A stretch of 64,000 bases of DNA from Diprion similis. Its lineage: Eukaryota; Arthropoda; Insecta; Hymenoptera; Diprionidae. Position 1 is the stretch's first letter. The number at the start of each line of letters is the position of its first letter. A model generated the notes under the pieces. The model made no database searches, had not been told where the DNA came from, and saw only the letters and a list, made by a program, of their open reading frames with translations. A program made the translations under genes and the position numbers. Location: assembly GCF_021155765.1 (NCBI RefSeq), contig NC_060112.1:12772001-12836000 (forward strand), in the 5' to 3' direction. This document shows positions 26,701-40,258 of this stretch, piece by piece.

Positions 26701-29700
26701 CAGCTGTTCCTCTGTTAGAGAGACTTCAAAATAATCAGGCTATACGTACTACAGCTACGAAATTGTTTGATTATCAGGGGTCAGTATGATTTATGGTTCT
26801 TCACATTGGGATTGAATCTAAGAATATGATATCTTCCTAGAATGTCTACCAATAATTGTGTTTGTATTATTTCTTCATAGTTTGTCAATGTTTAATTAAT
26901 TTGGTTTACTCCGTTAACAACAGGAAGGACATGAACAACGTGGAATTAACAAACGCTTTGGAAGAAGGTAGATTGTTATTAGCTCAGAAATATCAACGAA
27001 ATAAACAATATGAGCAAGCAATTGAAGCGTTAAGAGCATTAAAATGCCCTGAGGCCTCTTTCCAGCAAGCTCAGGTTGGTTTGATAATAATTTCAATAAT
27101 TTTATTTGGCACTTTTGTGGGTCGTAAACTTATGAAATTAATCATTGTTTTCAGATCTATAAAACACTTGCTGATGAGCTCGTTAGTTCATTACCTAGGG
27201 AAAGCTTAACATCAGAAATGCGTTCACAGCATATTATCATGTTGTCAAAAGCTCGAGATTGCTTTTATTTAACTCTAGATCGTTTACGCAGTCCAGGTAC
27301 CAATCCGAAACACCCACTAGATTCAGAGCTTTGCCAACATATTTCTGGAATTGAAAATGAACTGAAACGCATTGATCCTGATTTGTGGCGTAATGATCGT
27401 AAGTTTCTTTATATTCTATCATAGAAATTAATCTTTTGCATAGCAAATTTATGTGTTTTGAAGTAAGGCACGTAAAATCAATTATTTCACAAGCAGAGAA
27501 CCTTACTTATTAAGAAATCTTGAAATGTAATGAAAGAGTATTTTTATGGTGGCCTCTAGTCAGGGAAAAATCAGGGAATGTAAAAAATGGTCAGAGAATT
27601 TCTTGGTAATATGGAGAGTGGAAGAATAAAATTTTATTCGCCAAAAGCCAAATTTTAACAACTTTTTTCCATGTACACGGTCTTGTGGCCATTAAATAGA
27701 TCCTAAACATATCTTAGAATATCGATCGATTCAGAGCTTTATTTCCTAAATACTCGAACTTGGACTACTAGTCAGGTAAAAATTATAATTCGGGTGGTTA
27801 GGAAAGTCAGGAAAACGTTAGGGAATTCATTTGACTGTTTTCAGCGGTTGACATGTTTGTGATTATCAATTTCTTCAACGAATTGCTTCACCTGCGTCTA
27901 TGATACATTTATAATATCAGTACATTTCAATATGTTTTCAATTATACATGTGCACAGTCAACAGGAATGAGTGCGATGAATTGTCTGATGAGAGCTACTC
28001 ATCTGCGCATAGTGGGGATCACGCTGTTATAAATACTTCTTACGGTCCAAGCAGTAATGTTCACAAATCTAATACACCCCAGAGGGCTACGCACCGGACA
28101 CCAAATCAGTCTAGCACACCTTGCAAGCCCCAACACCAAGACATCTTGGAATTGTCACGCAATCGAACTGTGAGTTATGATTTCATAAAAGATTCTAGAT
28201 GTACAAATTATTTTCGATGTCAATATGAATAGGTTACGATTCCTTAGTCGTCTTTCATTTCTCGATATTTTGTTAAATGGTGTTGGGAGAAAAAAATTTT
28301 CCCCATTATTGGTACCCCAGATTCATGCTTACTCATTCTAGTCAATTTCTTGACCATTTAGGAAGCAAGACCGAGTCCCGAGCGCTTAGATGCTCAAATT
28401 CGTCAATTGATACACTCTAGGGACAATGGTATACAAACGATAATGGATCAAATGAAAGCTCTTTCAGAGACAGATAAAGTAGTGCTAGAACAACTGAAGG
28501 AATTGAAAAAAGATATAGCGGAACAACTGAAAGAATTAAAGAAAGAAGTAGCGGACTTACGAAAAGAGACTCAAAAGCAACGTTCAGTCAATAATCCAAG
28601 CCTTGCATCTCTAATCCCAAATCCCGAAGAAGATTTGTGTGTATTAGGTGAGGAAGACTATGGAGACTTGAGTTATGGTCCGGCTGTAGCCCCCCAACCA
28701 CCAGGACCAGCTCCAGCATTTGCTGCAAATATGTTTTCACCTACACCAAGGCATCCAGCTTATTCTACGCTCGTGTATCCTCCTGCAGCACTGCAAGGAT
28801 ATTATCAAGGCACATTACCATTCAGTGATCCTCCTGCACATATTCCAACGTTGTATCCACCCAGCGTGTACCCAATGCCTGCTTTGTATCCTCGGCCTCC
28901 AGTTGATCAGAAAATTGGTGCAATGCCGAAAATACTGGATAATATAATTCAGCAAGGAATTTTCACTCCTAGATTGCCGAGTCAGGTGCCTGATTCAATT
29001 TCTGTACCTGATCAATCGCTACCAATTCAAGGACAGAGGCTGGATACTGCAAAGAATGATAACACTATCGTCAATGATATTGCTCCTACCAAGGCTCCAC
29101 CAGTTAACGTTGTGATAACTACTTCAGATACTTTACCGACAACAGTACCAACCGTTCAACCAATGTTGAGTGTTACTGTTCCTGCTCACCACAGACTAGG
29201 TGGTGGCCCGCCAGCATCGAATCTACCACATAATTATCAGATATCCATGCCTTTGCAAGCAACCATTCCAACTACTGTAAACTTACCACCATTATCTACT
29301 ACCTTGACAACAACCATTCCAACAAATTTGGCCGTTACCGAAAAGTCCAGCGGAAATGCAAGCATCTTGTCAACTAGTGTAACTAACAGTTCGAACGAGT
29401 CGTATTCACAAACTGGGCATGAATCAATTCGTGACTTCGCTCCGATTGTGTCGTTACCTGCTGATATTGAAATAACTACTACAGCATCCAGCAGTACCAA
29501 TGTAGCACAAAGAACTTCCGATTCAAAACCTACTGGATTCACATTCATCAAAACTATGCAGACTGATCTAACTCCTGCATTTTCATTTGGGAAACCAACC
29601 TTGCCAGCCGTCGCTGCTGTAAATGTGCCTAATGTGATCAGTATTCCCAATCAACCTCTGGCGTTAACTATTCCATCTCTAAAGAAATCAAATGATACAG

Positions 29701-32700
29701 AAACTCCAATAACTGGTATGCATAATGCAATTTTTTTTTTTTCTAGAACTCTTAAGTGCTAAGTGTTTTATTCTTCTGCGTTTCTTCTATGTAAGAATCC
29801 CCGAGCAATCTTCGGAAATTTACCTTCTACTTTCTGAAAATTGAAACCATAGAATAGAGGAAAAAATTTCAAATCTTTTAAAGGTGCAAACGTCTGTTTA
29901 TATTTTGTAGGTAGTACGTCACCAATTACATTATTCCCCCCCCGGACGCCACTCAGGCGCCCACATGCTCCTGCACCAGCTACTTTGGTAGCAGCAGTCA
30001 CTACTGGTATGCGAAAACGTTCACACACTAGTTGCAGTTAAATGTAGTGATGGTGTAGTTAGGGTAGTGGTCGTGGCTGCGGTGGTATCTGTAGTCATCA
30101 AGTAGATTTACATGTCTTAGTTATTCAGTTATTTTTTACAATTTGGATGGGTACAATTACACGAAATTTCAGACATTCTTATCAATATTTTCTAAATACC
30201 TCCACACCAACCAATTTCCAAGCTTGGAAGTGATTTTGAAAAATCCATGAAATTTTCAAGTTTCATATATAAATAAATACAACAAATAACTTGTGATCCA
30301 GTTGAAGGTGCTACCGTTTGATAAGGCCACGTAATATAGCAAGTTTCAACTTAGTTCACGTTTACACAGTGTTAAATTTATCAGTAATATATTCCGCCAC
30401 ATCGTAACTTCACAGCTATTTTTCTGTATCTCCAAAAAACTGCATACTAAAATCATAGTGTGAACTTTTCAGAAATTTCGATATTTTTTCCAAAATCAGC
30501 TAGTTAATTATTAGTATCGAAATCTTTATAGAAAACAACCTTTAATACCATTATGAATGGAATACTTGGTTCCAATATATTCAGTTAACTCCCTTAAATT
30601 AATCTGTATTACATGAATAGAGGTGAATAGAGTTTAGATAATTTAAATTAGATGAAGAATCAACTAGCATTTTAGAGCCAGTAATTTTGGAAGAGTGCAT
30701 TTTTTCTTCGTAGTAAAAAATTAAAAATCATTGCAGACATTTGAAAATCATACAAAGTATAAACTCCGAAAATTTAAAGTAGATCTATTATAGAGAAATT
30801 TTCCAAAAATGCTATTCAGCAAGTCCAAAGTTATTTTGTGGCAATGTTTTACCAGTAGTGAAGGTGGTTATTTAATCTTTCAGATAAAACTTATTTATGG
30901 ATAAACTTTTCAATTGAAATTTATATAATCAATTAAGCATTTGACTAGATGGTAAATTTTACTTGGAAGATGGAATGACCATCTATAACTAGCAGCTGCT
31001 AAAATGAAAACCTCCATTACCCCATTTAAATTGGTAGTAATATTATGCTTGTTTTGTATGTAGTTAGTATTTGATGTTTTTTTTTCATTCCCTTATCGAG
31101 ATTTAGGTTAGACAGGTATAATAATAATATGGTAAAATATTCTTTCATCAGGTAAATCACCTGAGAAATCTCATCAAAGTTTTGACCAGAATGTAATCAA
31201 AGACCCAGAAGATAAAGTAGACGAATTTGTCCCAACTGCTGAATTTTCTCCTGTCATTGCTCTACCAGATATTGTGGAGGTAGTTACTGGTGAAGAAGGG
31301 GAAACTGTTCTATTTCAAGAACGTGCAAAATTGTTACGGTTTGACAGCGACTCCAAACAATGGAAGGAAAGAGGAATTGGTCAAATGAAGGTAAAATTAA
31401 AAAATTTATACATTCAACTGCAAATGTCGAAACGTTATTCAATTAATGCTGTAAATTATTTATAAAACATATCACTTTGGACTTTTGCAATCAACACTCT
31501 TTAAATTATTTTCAGATTCTACTCGACCCGGCTACAGGAAAAGTTCGCTTGTTAATGCGTAGGGAACAGGTTCTTAAAGTCTGTTGTAATCATTTGCTTC
31601 TGACTGAAATAAAGTTTTCATTTATGACTGGAAACAATAAGGCTGTTAATTGGTGTGCTCAAGATTATAGCGAAGGAGAAGTTGTTCCAGTAATGTTTGC
31701 AATTCGTTTCAAAACAGCTGATCAGGTTAGATTTACTCATTCATAACTACAGTACATTTCGCATCGTAAACTTGGAGAAATCAAGGACTTTGAGCTAACA
31801 TCTGTGTTGAAAAGTAAATTCTCCGACGTTGAACTCTGGTCTTTGTTTCTACTTGGGGAATAACTTTGTCTCAAGCGTATGTTAGAGGCATACACTATAG
31901 CAATTTTCATCCGCATAACGATTATTAGGGATATTAAATTATATTATATAATACTAACAAGTTCTTTCTCTTTCAGGCATCAGAATTCTACAATGTGTTG
32001 ACTAATCAACAAAAGAAAATGGTTAATGATCGTATTCCTACAGAGGTAGTGCCACAAAAAACGACAGATAAAAATGTGAAAGAACAACCAAAAGAGGTCA
32101 AAGCTGAGAGTAAAGAAAATAAGTCATTGGCAGAAATGTTTAAACCTGCGGTTGGTTCTTGGGAATGTGGAGCATGTTACACTAGAAATGATGCAACGAA
32201 AAGTAAATGTTTGGCATGCGAATCACCTGCTCCAAATGCCATTAAAACGAATGTTATAAAATCACCTGCGACTGCTGAACAACCCATCCCAGGCACTGCA
32301 TCATTAGATGTCAAGTCCGCAGCGACTGGTCCAAGTACTATTTCATCTGACAAAGTGCCGCTTTCACAGCTTTTCAAGCCTAGCACTGGGTCCTGGGATT
32401 GCAAGGACTGTTACGTTGTTAATAGTGCAACGAACAATTATTGTGTTGCTTGTGATTCACCCAAGGATCCATCCATGCCACCTAAACCGAAAACTAGTGG
32501 TTTCAATATCACAAGCTCCTCTGCATCGGCACCATCGTTTTCATTTGGTATTTCACAAACTGCGCCAAAAGATCCTGCTCTTAGTTTTACCTTTGGTGTA
32601 CATAAATCTGATGCTAAAGCTGCTGGTGATGCGGCAAAGACCCCTACCGGGTTTTCGTTTGGAACTCAGAATCTGAATAGCAGTGCTACTTTTACTTTTG

Positions 32701-35700
32701 GGACTTCTCAAAATTTGGGAGTAGCACAAAATCACGAAAAACCGTTCCAATTTGGATCACCAGGAAAGTTATTTGATTTCCAGTTTCAACCTAAATCTCC
32801 TGTGAAGTCACCAGGTGGCGATGAAACGAGCGAAGAAGAAGTTGTTGAGAGTGAGGACGTGTATTTCCCTCCAGTTATTCCACTACCTGATAAAGTTGAA
32901 GTGAAAACTGGTGAAGAAAATGAGGCTGTACTGTACAGTCACAGAGCTAAACTATTTAGATACGAGTCTGCTACCAAGGAGTGGAAAGAGCGTGGACTGG
33001 GTGACATAAAACTTCTGAAGCACAGAGAGACCGGAAAACTCCGCTTATTAATGAGAAGAGATCAAGTACTGAAGTTATGCTTAAACCATGTCATTACTCC
33101 AGACATGGAATTCACTTCTAAAGATGACAAAACCTGGTTATGGTATGCTGCTGATTACAGTGAGGGTGATATTTCTCATGAAAATTTCGCGTGCCGATTC
33201 AAGACTGCTGAAATAGCACAAGAGTTTAAGACTGCTATCGATAATGCCAAAGGATTTGTTAAGACGCCTGCTGACAAATCTGCACCAAAGACAATTACAA
33301 AATCACCAGAAACCATTAAAAAGAATTTGTTTGGTTGTTCCGGTTCTTCCGGTTCTTCGTCAGATGTTGAAATTGTTTATGAAAAAACAGTTACAGAGGA
33401 AGAAAAAGCTGCAGCATTGAAACTCAAGTTGCCAGAAAACTTTTATGCTTACAAAAACATGCCTGACTGTCCTGGGTGCATAGGTTGCAGAGATCCAGAC
33501 CCATCTAAAATTGGTGAAAATACCGAGATATCAAAGCCAGTTATCAGTCCACCCAAATTTGAGGTTGAAAAATGGCCTGTTGGTACCGGTGTAATGCCTT
33601 CTAAATCTACTTTGTTTGTTACTCCTAATTCCACCACAGCGTCACCTCATGTCGCAACATCAGCGACTAGTCTTCCTGGTCTCGAAGAATTAAAGACAAC
33701 ATCTTCAAACTTGACAAGTAGCAGTACACCGACATCAACTAACTCTGCAAGCACACTTCCTTTGTTTGGCAAGCAAGTAGGGAACGTGTTCAGAGGTATT
33801 AGCTCCACTACAAGTTTACCAAGCGTGACACCACCCGCACTTGGAAATGTTTTTTCGCCCAAAGTTACTTTATCTTTTGAAACACCTGCAACAAGTAATC
33901 CGATTTTTGGAGAAGGTACATCAATGGCGACAACAACGTCTCAGGCTTCCGAACTATGTGGTTTTACATTTCGTCCCCCACCTAATCAAACAAATCCTAT
34001 TGTTACCTCCACTGTGCAAATCTTGGGGTCTGGTACAGGTAGTGCTAATGTTTTTTCTTTCGGTGATTCATCTGAAAAGACAGCAGGATCTGGCACTGAT
34101 GCAAAACCCTTCGATAACTTGAAAATTTGTAGCCCTGCCAGCTTTGTAACACCAACAACGTTACCAACATCTAATATCTTTTCTGGCTCAGGAAATCGAG
34201 GGTTTGGCAATAATATTACTCCTACACCATCTATATTTGATGGGACTAAGTCAGCAACACCAGGTTTTGGTACCACTACTGTATTCGGCAATACTCAAAA
34301 TCTTGCAAACAACTCATTTATCAATTTTGGTACCGGTGCTCCGAAATCTATTACTGTAGCAACAGGTACAACATCATCTTCCGAAACAGATAAAACTCAG
34401 ATACTCAAAGGACTGTCTAACGAGTCGACAACAAATTTAAAAACATTTTCTTTTCTACCAACTGATAATGCTGCAAGTTTTTCAACACTTGCTGCCAACG
34501 CACCACAACAACCAGCCTTTCAAAAAGGTGCGTCTACTTCAACAGTTGTTTTTCTTGATACTGCAGTGAAGAAAAAAAGTTCGGTTATATATTTTAAATA
34601 AACTTTGATTAAAAAACGAATATAATTTCAGATCCGAACTTTTCATTTGATGGAGCGGGCACCTCAGTATTTGGCAATAAAAAACCAGTGAACACTAATG
34701 CACTTCAATCTCATCCTCCAAAGGAAGATACAACAGGAAAGAGTAAAGATGATGACGAAGAGGTGGAGGAAAATGATAATGGTGAAGAACATGATCCACA
34801 CTTTGAGCCAATAGTACCTCTACCAGATGCCATTGAAGTGCGCACTGGAGAAGAGGATGAAGAAAAAGGTTAGAAATTTATTAACTTTTACCGGCTATGC
34901 TTAGAGGAGTACTAAATAATAATTTAACTTTACTCAAAGTATTGAACTTCTCTCAATGTAAAAAGTATCAATTCAATATATTTGGCATAGTAAAACCTCA
35001 AAAGAATGTTACATTGGGCCATATAGAGAATACGTATTTGATGCTATCTCTAACGTAACTGTGAAATTTCACTAAGCAGTGATACCGGACAAAGTGCCTT
35101 TGTTGTTGATTGACTTAAGATGGCTCAAAATTCATGCACTAAGAATCTCTTAAAAAAATTTTGCAAAGTAGAAAGCAATTCAACCTTCTCTAAAACTTCA
35201 GTCATATTTTTTGCAGCCTACAGGTACAAATCCTACTACCTTAAATCCTGTTCCACAGGACTATGTCTTTCGCCACAAATAGAAATTATAGATTATAACT
35301 CCTAACCAATATTCACTAGAATAACCCGTTATTTTTGGGCAGGTTCAATCCATTATATCTCATTTCAGAATTTTGCCAACGAGCTAAACTCTACAGATAT
35401 GTTAATGCTACCAAAGAATGGAAAGAAAGAGGTGTCGGTGAAATGAAACTGTTGCATCATGTTGAACATGGGACTTACCGTCTTCTGTTGCGTAGAGAAC
35501 AAGTTCACAAGGTAGTCTGTAACTTGTTATTGACAGCAGATCAAGAATTTCGCACACTTAACAGCTCTGATAGAGCTTGGTGCTGGGCTGGGATGAATTA
35601 TGCAGAGGATGAACCTGCGCTTGAGGAACTGGCAGTTAAATTTAAAAATTCGCACCTCGCAGCTGAGTTCAAGGAGGCCATTGATAAGGCGCAGCTTGAA

Positions 35701-38257
35701 TTGCGAAACAAACAAAACATCAGCCAAGGTAGCTAATCTATCAGAACCAATAACATAATGTATGATATTTTACCATTTATTGTTTTTATCTTCACGGTAC
35801 TCACAATTCTGAATACAAGGTTTATGTACATTTTCATGCTTTGTTATTAACATTCTGAATTTGTGATTGTTTTTTTTTCATAATTTTTTTTATTCAGATG
35901 TCTTTGAACGATTGATAGTATGCAAGATGGTGGTGAAAAATACAATCTCCTTGTACTGATTTTAAATCTAGAATGTGTTCGTTTTCTAATTGGTTAATTC
36001 TTTCGTACTATCAGTTCCACCAGTACAACTGCTAAAACTGTTTTGCTTGCAAATGTACCTGGCTTCATGATAAAAATTGTTATACTAATGTAAGAAATAA
36101 TTCTGTAACGAAGAAAATCGTTTGCGGTTCAAATGGTGTGTATAGTATAAATACAATGAAATGCTTGGTCGATTTCACTACAACAGCATACATCTGTCAG
36201 GCCACCTGCTATTTTCTGTCGAAATCATATAATACTAACACAATTGCTGATCAAATTTAATTTGATATGGCTTGGCTTAATACTAGATTGTAACATACTT
36301 TATTGCATTATTTCTCATTGTATACGAACTTCTTGATTGAACGTATATATTTTTATCGTTGCTTAAATTCATCAATTGCTTAATAGTTCAATTGATTTAA
36401 AAAATAATTAACTTATTTTTTATATAATTTCAAATTCAACTATCCAACTTCCTCACATGCGAAGAATTCATTTCCAAATTGGCAGTAAATTTATTGTTAG
36501 TTTTTGATCATTGACTTAAATTTATTGATGGAGCATAGGTAAATGGTCGATATTATTGTACAGGTAGGGTCACGAAAGAATCTTGTGTTCTTCACCTCCA
36601 TGAATAGTTTTAATTGTCCCTACTGCTCTACCCACTTTTACCATTATTACACACTATGTTTACATCTAGTACCACGTAATTTAACACTATTATTCGGTAT
36701 ATTTGCTTAATAAAATGTTAAAAATCTGTTTATGTCTATAAATGCTGCATATTTATTCGCTTATTGTCCAATTATTGCAATCCAAGATTAATAAAGCTCT
36801 GCTACTAATATTTTGACCTATACGAGCATCCACACTAAATTTCTATCAAAAATAACTTATAAGAAATATTGGACGAAGAAAGAATGAAGACTAGTCACTC
36901 ATATTAATAGGTGAGTATCTGCTACAAGTAATTATTTATTCTTCATGACAATGTGTAGCATATGGAAGATCGTTAAATTTTTCCTATCAAACATTTAGGA
37001 TAACTTATAATAATCTAAGTTATTGGTGTATCCAAAGGTTATACATATTTTTTTTCGCAATTCACATTATCAACCCATAGAGAACGGAATTTATTGGATG
37101 AATTAAAGTTTATGAGTAGCGACTTTGAAGAATGCAGATTGTCACACTTCACTTGAAATAGCACATGTGACTATGATACTGTCCTTTTTTGTTAACAGAA
37201 AATAAGTACCAAGAGTCAGTAGAACCACCAGAAGATGAAAATGAAGACGAAGATGAAAATGAAGATGAAAATGAAGACGAAGATGAAAATGAAGATGAAG
37301 ATGAAGACGAAGAAGACGACGAAGCGTCATATTCAATAATGTTTGAAAAAAGAGCGACGTTATTAGCACAAAAAAATGAGGATTCAGCATGGCAAAATGT
37401 TGCCATGGGTGATTTGAAAGTTCTTTTTGATTCTGATATTTTTGGTGCCAGGATTGTTCTTGAAGCTGATACCACAGGAGAGATAGTCAGTAATACAGTA
37501 ATCAGTATTCAAACTGAAATGCAGGTAATTAATTAAAATATATATTTCATTTTTCAATCTTGTAACTATAACATTCTCAAATATTAGTTGCAATTGTACA
37601 TGTTGACGTATACTATGAGATTATATTCTGTATAAAAATGAGAATGGTTGTGCAGATTGAAGTATTCATGATAAATCACTCAAAATGACTTCATGTTCTA
37701 CGTTACCGCTGTAGGAAGATTCCGTCTCTGAGTGTCAGTGGCCACTTTCTGAATACTAAATACTCTCGATATATCATATAAATAAGTATACCAGAGAATG
37801 TTTATATCGTATTGTGTTTTGATTTGTAGTTGAACGAAAAGGAATGCACATGGTCGGCAATAGATTATGCTTTAGAAACACCTGTGAAACGGAATTTGAA
37901 AGCAATCTTTTCATCATTACCTGTTGCCCGAGAAATGTTTACAGTCTTTGAAGAGGTAAGAATTCCTAAAAGTTAGTTTTGGCGAATTATATTGAGATTT
38001 CCTTTCCCTTGCCATGAAAGGACACGTAGAATTTTTTAAATTGCTCACGTGGGCCTACTTTCCTCTTTATGCTCATAGTAGTTTTCGTACAAATAATAAA
38101 CATCCATAAGTAATCGAACTATAGTTACTGTTATTATACCGACATTCATATTGAATGTAGCTAATATTCTAAACTGTGTATTTAATTTTAGGGGCAAGGT
38201 TTTGCCAGAGAGTCTGAAATCCTAGAACCGGAGTACTACATCCCTGAGGATGAATAA
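20758..38257 (+). CDS. Nup358: Nucleoporin Nup358 / RanBP2 (E3 SUMO ligase-like)
   Basis: Main component of the cytoplasmic filaments of the nuclear pore. It binds RanGTP and anchors RanGAP1. Twenty-four phase-consistent exons give 2716 aa: 20758-20829, 22358-22583, 22744-22920, 23264-23576, 23803-24113, 24240-24337, 24530-24650, 24828-25043, 25567-25687, 26368-26533, 26622-26779, 26924-27074, 27155-27398, 27958-28169, 28362-29715, 29911-30006, 31152-31390, 31516-31725, 31977-34527, 34632-34868, 35369-35728, 37199-37524, 37830-37955, 38192-38257. Order: TPR/helical N-terminus (1 to about 790); coiled coil (about 885-925); FG-bearing linker; Ran-binding domain 1 (about 1372-1505); two RanBP2 zinc fingers with CX2CX10CX2C (1559-1576 and 1637-1654); FG repeats; Ran-binding domain 2 (1788-1920); one SUMO/Ubc9-type repeat (1957-2003); more FG; Ran-binding domain 3 (about 2398-2532); an acidic stretch and a diverged fourth Ran-binding domain (about 2586-2695). 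There is no cyclophilin domain. Confidence 0.95.
21353..21470. repeat. Possible DNA-transposon end remnant in Nup358 intron 1
   Basis: The segment begins CCGTATTTTTCGGAGTATAA and has recurring ATAAGACG / CAAGACGGG phrases. It looks like an old dispersed element of the kind whose ends read TTTTTCGGxxTATAAGxCGxxCC. I cannot name the family or find both ends. Confidence 0.3.
21549..21651. repeat. Perfect inverted repeat plus palindrome
   Basis: CAATTTGGGTGTAAATTCGC at 21549-21568 is the exact reverse complement of 21613-21632. Directly after it, GGGTGTAAATTTACACCC at 21634-21651 is a perfect 18-bp palindrome sharing the same core. All lie within the 1.5-kb first intron of Nup358. Confidence 0.9.
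27546..27840. repeat. Iterated TCAGGGAA motifs in Nup358 intron 13
   Basis: GTCAGGGAAA, TCAGGGAATG and GGTCAGAGAATT at the left, and AGTCAGGTAAA, AGTCAGGAAA and TTAGGGAATT at the right, are diverged iterations of one short motif. They may be an old dispersed repeat. They do not affect the flanking splice sites. Confidence 0.35.
37213..37321 (+). repeat. Acidic Glu/Asp/Asn coding microsatellite in Nup358
   Basis: In-frame imperfect repeat of GAAGATGAAAATGAAGACGA-type units, encoding about 35 residues of E, D and N just before the fourth Ran-binding domain. The coordinates lie in exon 22. Length variation between individuals would be expected. Confidence 0.9.
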
Positions 38258-39661
38258 AAAGTTTTAACATTAGAATTTTGGGCATTTTCTAGTAATGCTA
38301 TAGTCAATCATGAACTGAAAACACTTCCTCAATTTACATTGAGTTTTTGAAGTTTGTAGATTTATTTTATGATAAAATTATTTCTTACATTGTTTGAGTA
38401 ATACATTGATAAATGATTTAAGGTTGTATGAACTCTTTGTGCATGGAAATTGTTTTAAAAATCAACACATAGCTGGTTATTAAATCTGAAACTTATTTCT
38501 AATAAACGACTAAATATTATAGTCTCACCGTCAAGATCAGCCTGCCTCAATGTTTTCATATCTGAAGAAACAGCGTATAATCACACATTTCTTTATTGGA
38601 AACGAAAATTCTTCACAAATGTAAATATATAAATTCAAAACTGATGAATTTTTTGTTTCCAGTACTATAGAGTTTTCTGTGTTTAATGTACAGCAATGAG
38701 TTAAGGCACATATGGTTTTGGTTACTGGAGATAGTAACTTTTTAAAAGTGTTTCAATAATTTTTCGAAGGTTTTCTAGGTGAACCTGGTACTTTACTCGT
38801 ATAAGCTGGTAGAGATACTAAAATTTGATTAATATTGGCATAGAAGCTTGTGCATATTTCGCAAATGATGCCACATTTGTATATTTACGCATAAAGGCAA
38901 TGCGTCAAACAATTTTTTATAATCCTTTTTTTCTATGGTTACATTTTTTTTTGTGTACATGCAAACTTATTTGTTTACTTTATTTAAGTTAGTAAGTATC
39001 TACTAGCCTACAACTTACGTGTACTAAATCATATTCGCACTGGATTTCGTTACCGCATTAAAGTAAATGATTTTTAATATTTTACAACAATATTACACAA
39101 ATCGAACATCAATCTCTGTTAATAGCAGTGATGAACAAAGTTGTAGGTTTTAAACAAGTGCAGTTAACCGATAAATTAAAATATTTATTACATCCGATTT
39201 TTGACGATCGCGTGGTATAGGTACCAAAATATAAAATTATACAGTTTACCTGACATATACACTTGTTGGTATGCCCTTTGTACATATACCAGATGCTCGC
39301 CAACCATCGCCCTTGAGGAATATTATGGATGTTTACAGAAACATTTAAAACTTTCAGATACATTGTTCAAAGTTGAATTTTCGAAATTGTGCCCATATTC
39401 TGCTATTCAGCAATGAATTGTGTTTGCAGTAAGAGATTAACGTATCATCAGTTGTAATAGTATTGACATTAAAATGATCGAAATATCATACCAAACCAGT
39501 GAAAAAAAAAAAAAGATTAAACGTGAGTTTCATAGCAATACCAGCAAATATTAGCACCTATGTATAAAATATATCTAGTTTTTCAAAAATGTTTCTACAT
39601 TTTTATCACAAAGAATATCTGATTATTGACATAGCTCGTAAAAATAATTATACCATGTAGT
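38258..39661. other. Nup358 3' flank and C19orf12-like 3' flank
   Basis: Convergent 3' ends of a plus-strand gene and a minus-strand gene. There are several AATAAA strings on both strands. No coding exon recognised. Confidence 0.5.
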
Positions 39662-40258
39662 TCAGTCGACAACCTCCATGCCTTGTTGAGAATTAAGAAA
39701 GGTAATTACAGTCATAGCTACAGTTGTAGCCACAGACGGGTTTTGAACAACATTTATAGCAAACTGAGCTGCATCTTGTATTTGAACAGAGCTAAGACAT
39801 TTACGGACTGCATCAGCAAGATCACGTTGTTGCTGTGGTGTAAGTTCGTACAAAATTACGTCTGTAATTGATTTAAATTTACTCCTCGCCATGTAAGCTG
39901 CGGAACATCCTCCAATTGTACCTCCTAGAACATGATACAACAAATGGAAATGGTAGTAAATTTCAAGGTAATACCAAGTAAAAGAGTAGCAATATGCTAT
40001 AGATATAGTAAATGTATTAATCAACTTGAATATGATTTTTCCAAAAATAGTAATAATAGCAGTTTATATATTGTTACAGTGTGTGTACAACTGTATACCA
40101 ATAGCTAATCCTATAGGACCGAAGAAGAGACCACCAGCCAGCGTTGACATTCCAGTTATCGCTGCTCCCTTAAAGCTTTCTTTTAAGCTGACATGAACAC
40201 TTCGAAGTTCAGTGAGTCTGGACACCTCCCATAGCAGTTCTCTTGCAGCCATCTCCAT
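39662..40258 (-). CDS. C19orf12-like membrane protein, copy 1
   Basis: Homolog of human C19orf12, a small glycine-zipper membrane protein of mitochondria, ER and lipid-droplet contacts; its loss causes MPAN neurodegeneration in people. Minus-strand exons 40258-40099 and 39924-39662 give 140 aa, near the short human isoform (141). The hydrophobic glycine-rich hairpin GGLFFGPIGLAIGGTIGG is split by the intron inside the second half. It is followed by an alpha-helical C-terminus with ILYELTPQQQRDLADAVRKC. The junction gives GLAIG|GTIGGC with correct phase. Copy 2 lies 2 kb further along on the same strand with the same intron position, so the pair arose by tandem duplication. The biochemical function of the family is not settled. 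Confidence 0.88.

Noticed and set aside
32177-32404. Minus-strand open frames inside Nup358 exon 19 (also 33449-33637, 33647-33862, 33986-34291) and exon 15 (29237-29650)
   Set aside because: Shadows of a strongly supported coding strand with low-complexity codon use.
34528-34601. Read-through extension of the large Nup358 exon to a stop at 34599-34601
   Set aside because: The donor AAAAAG|GTGCGT at 34527 joins in phase to the exon at 34632, which carries the start of Ran-binding domain 3; the extension is intron.
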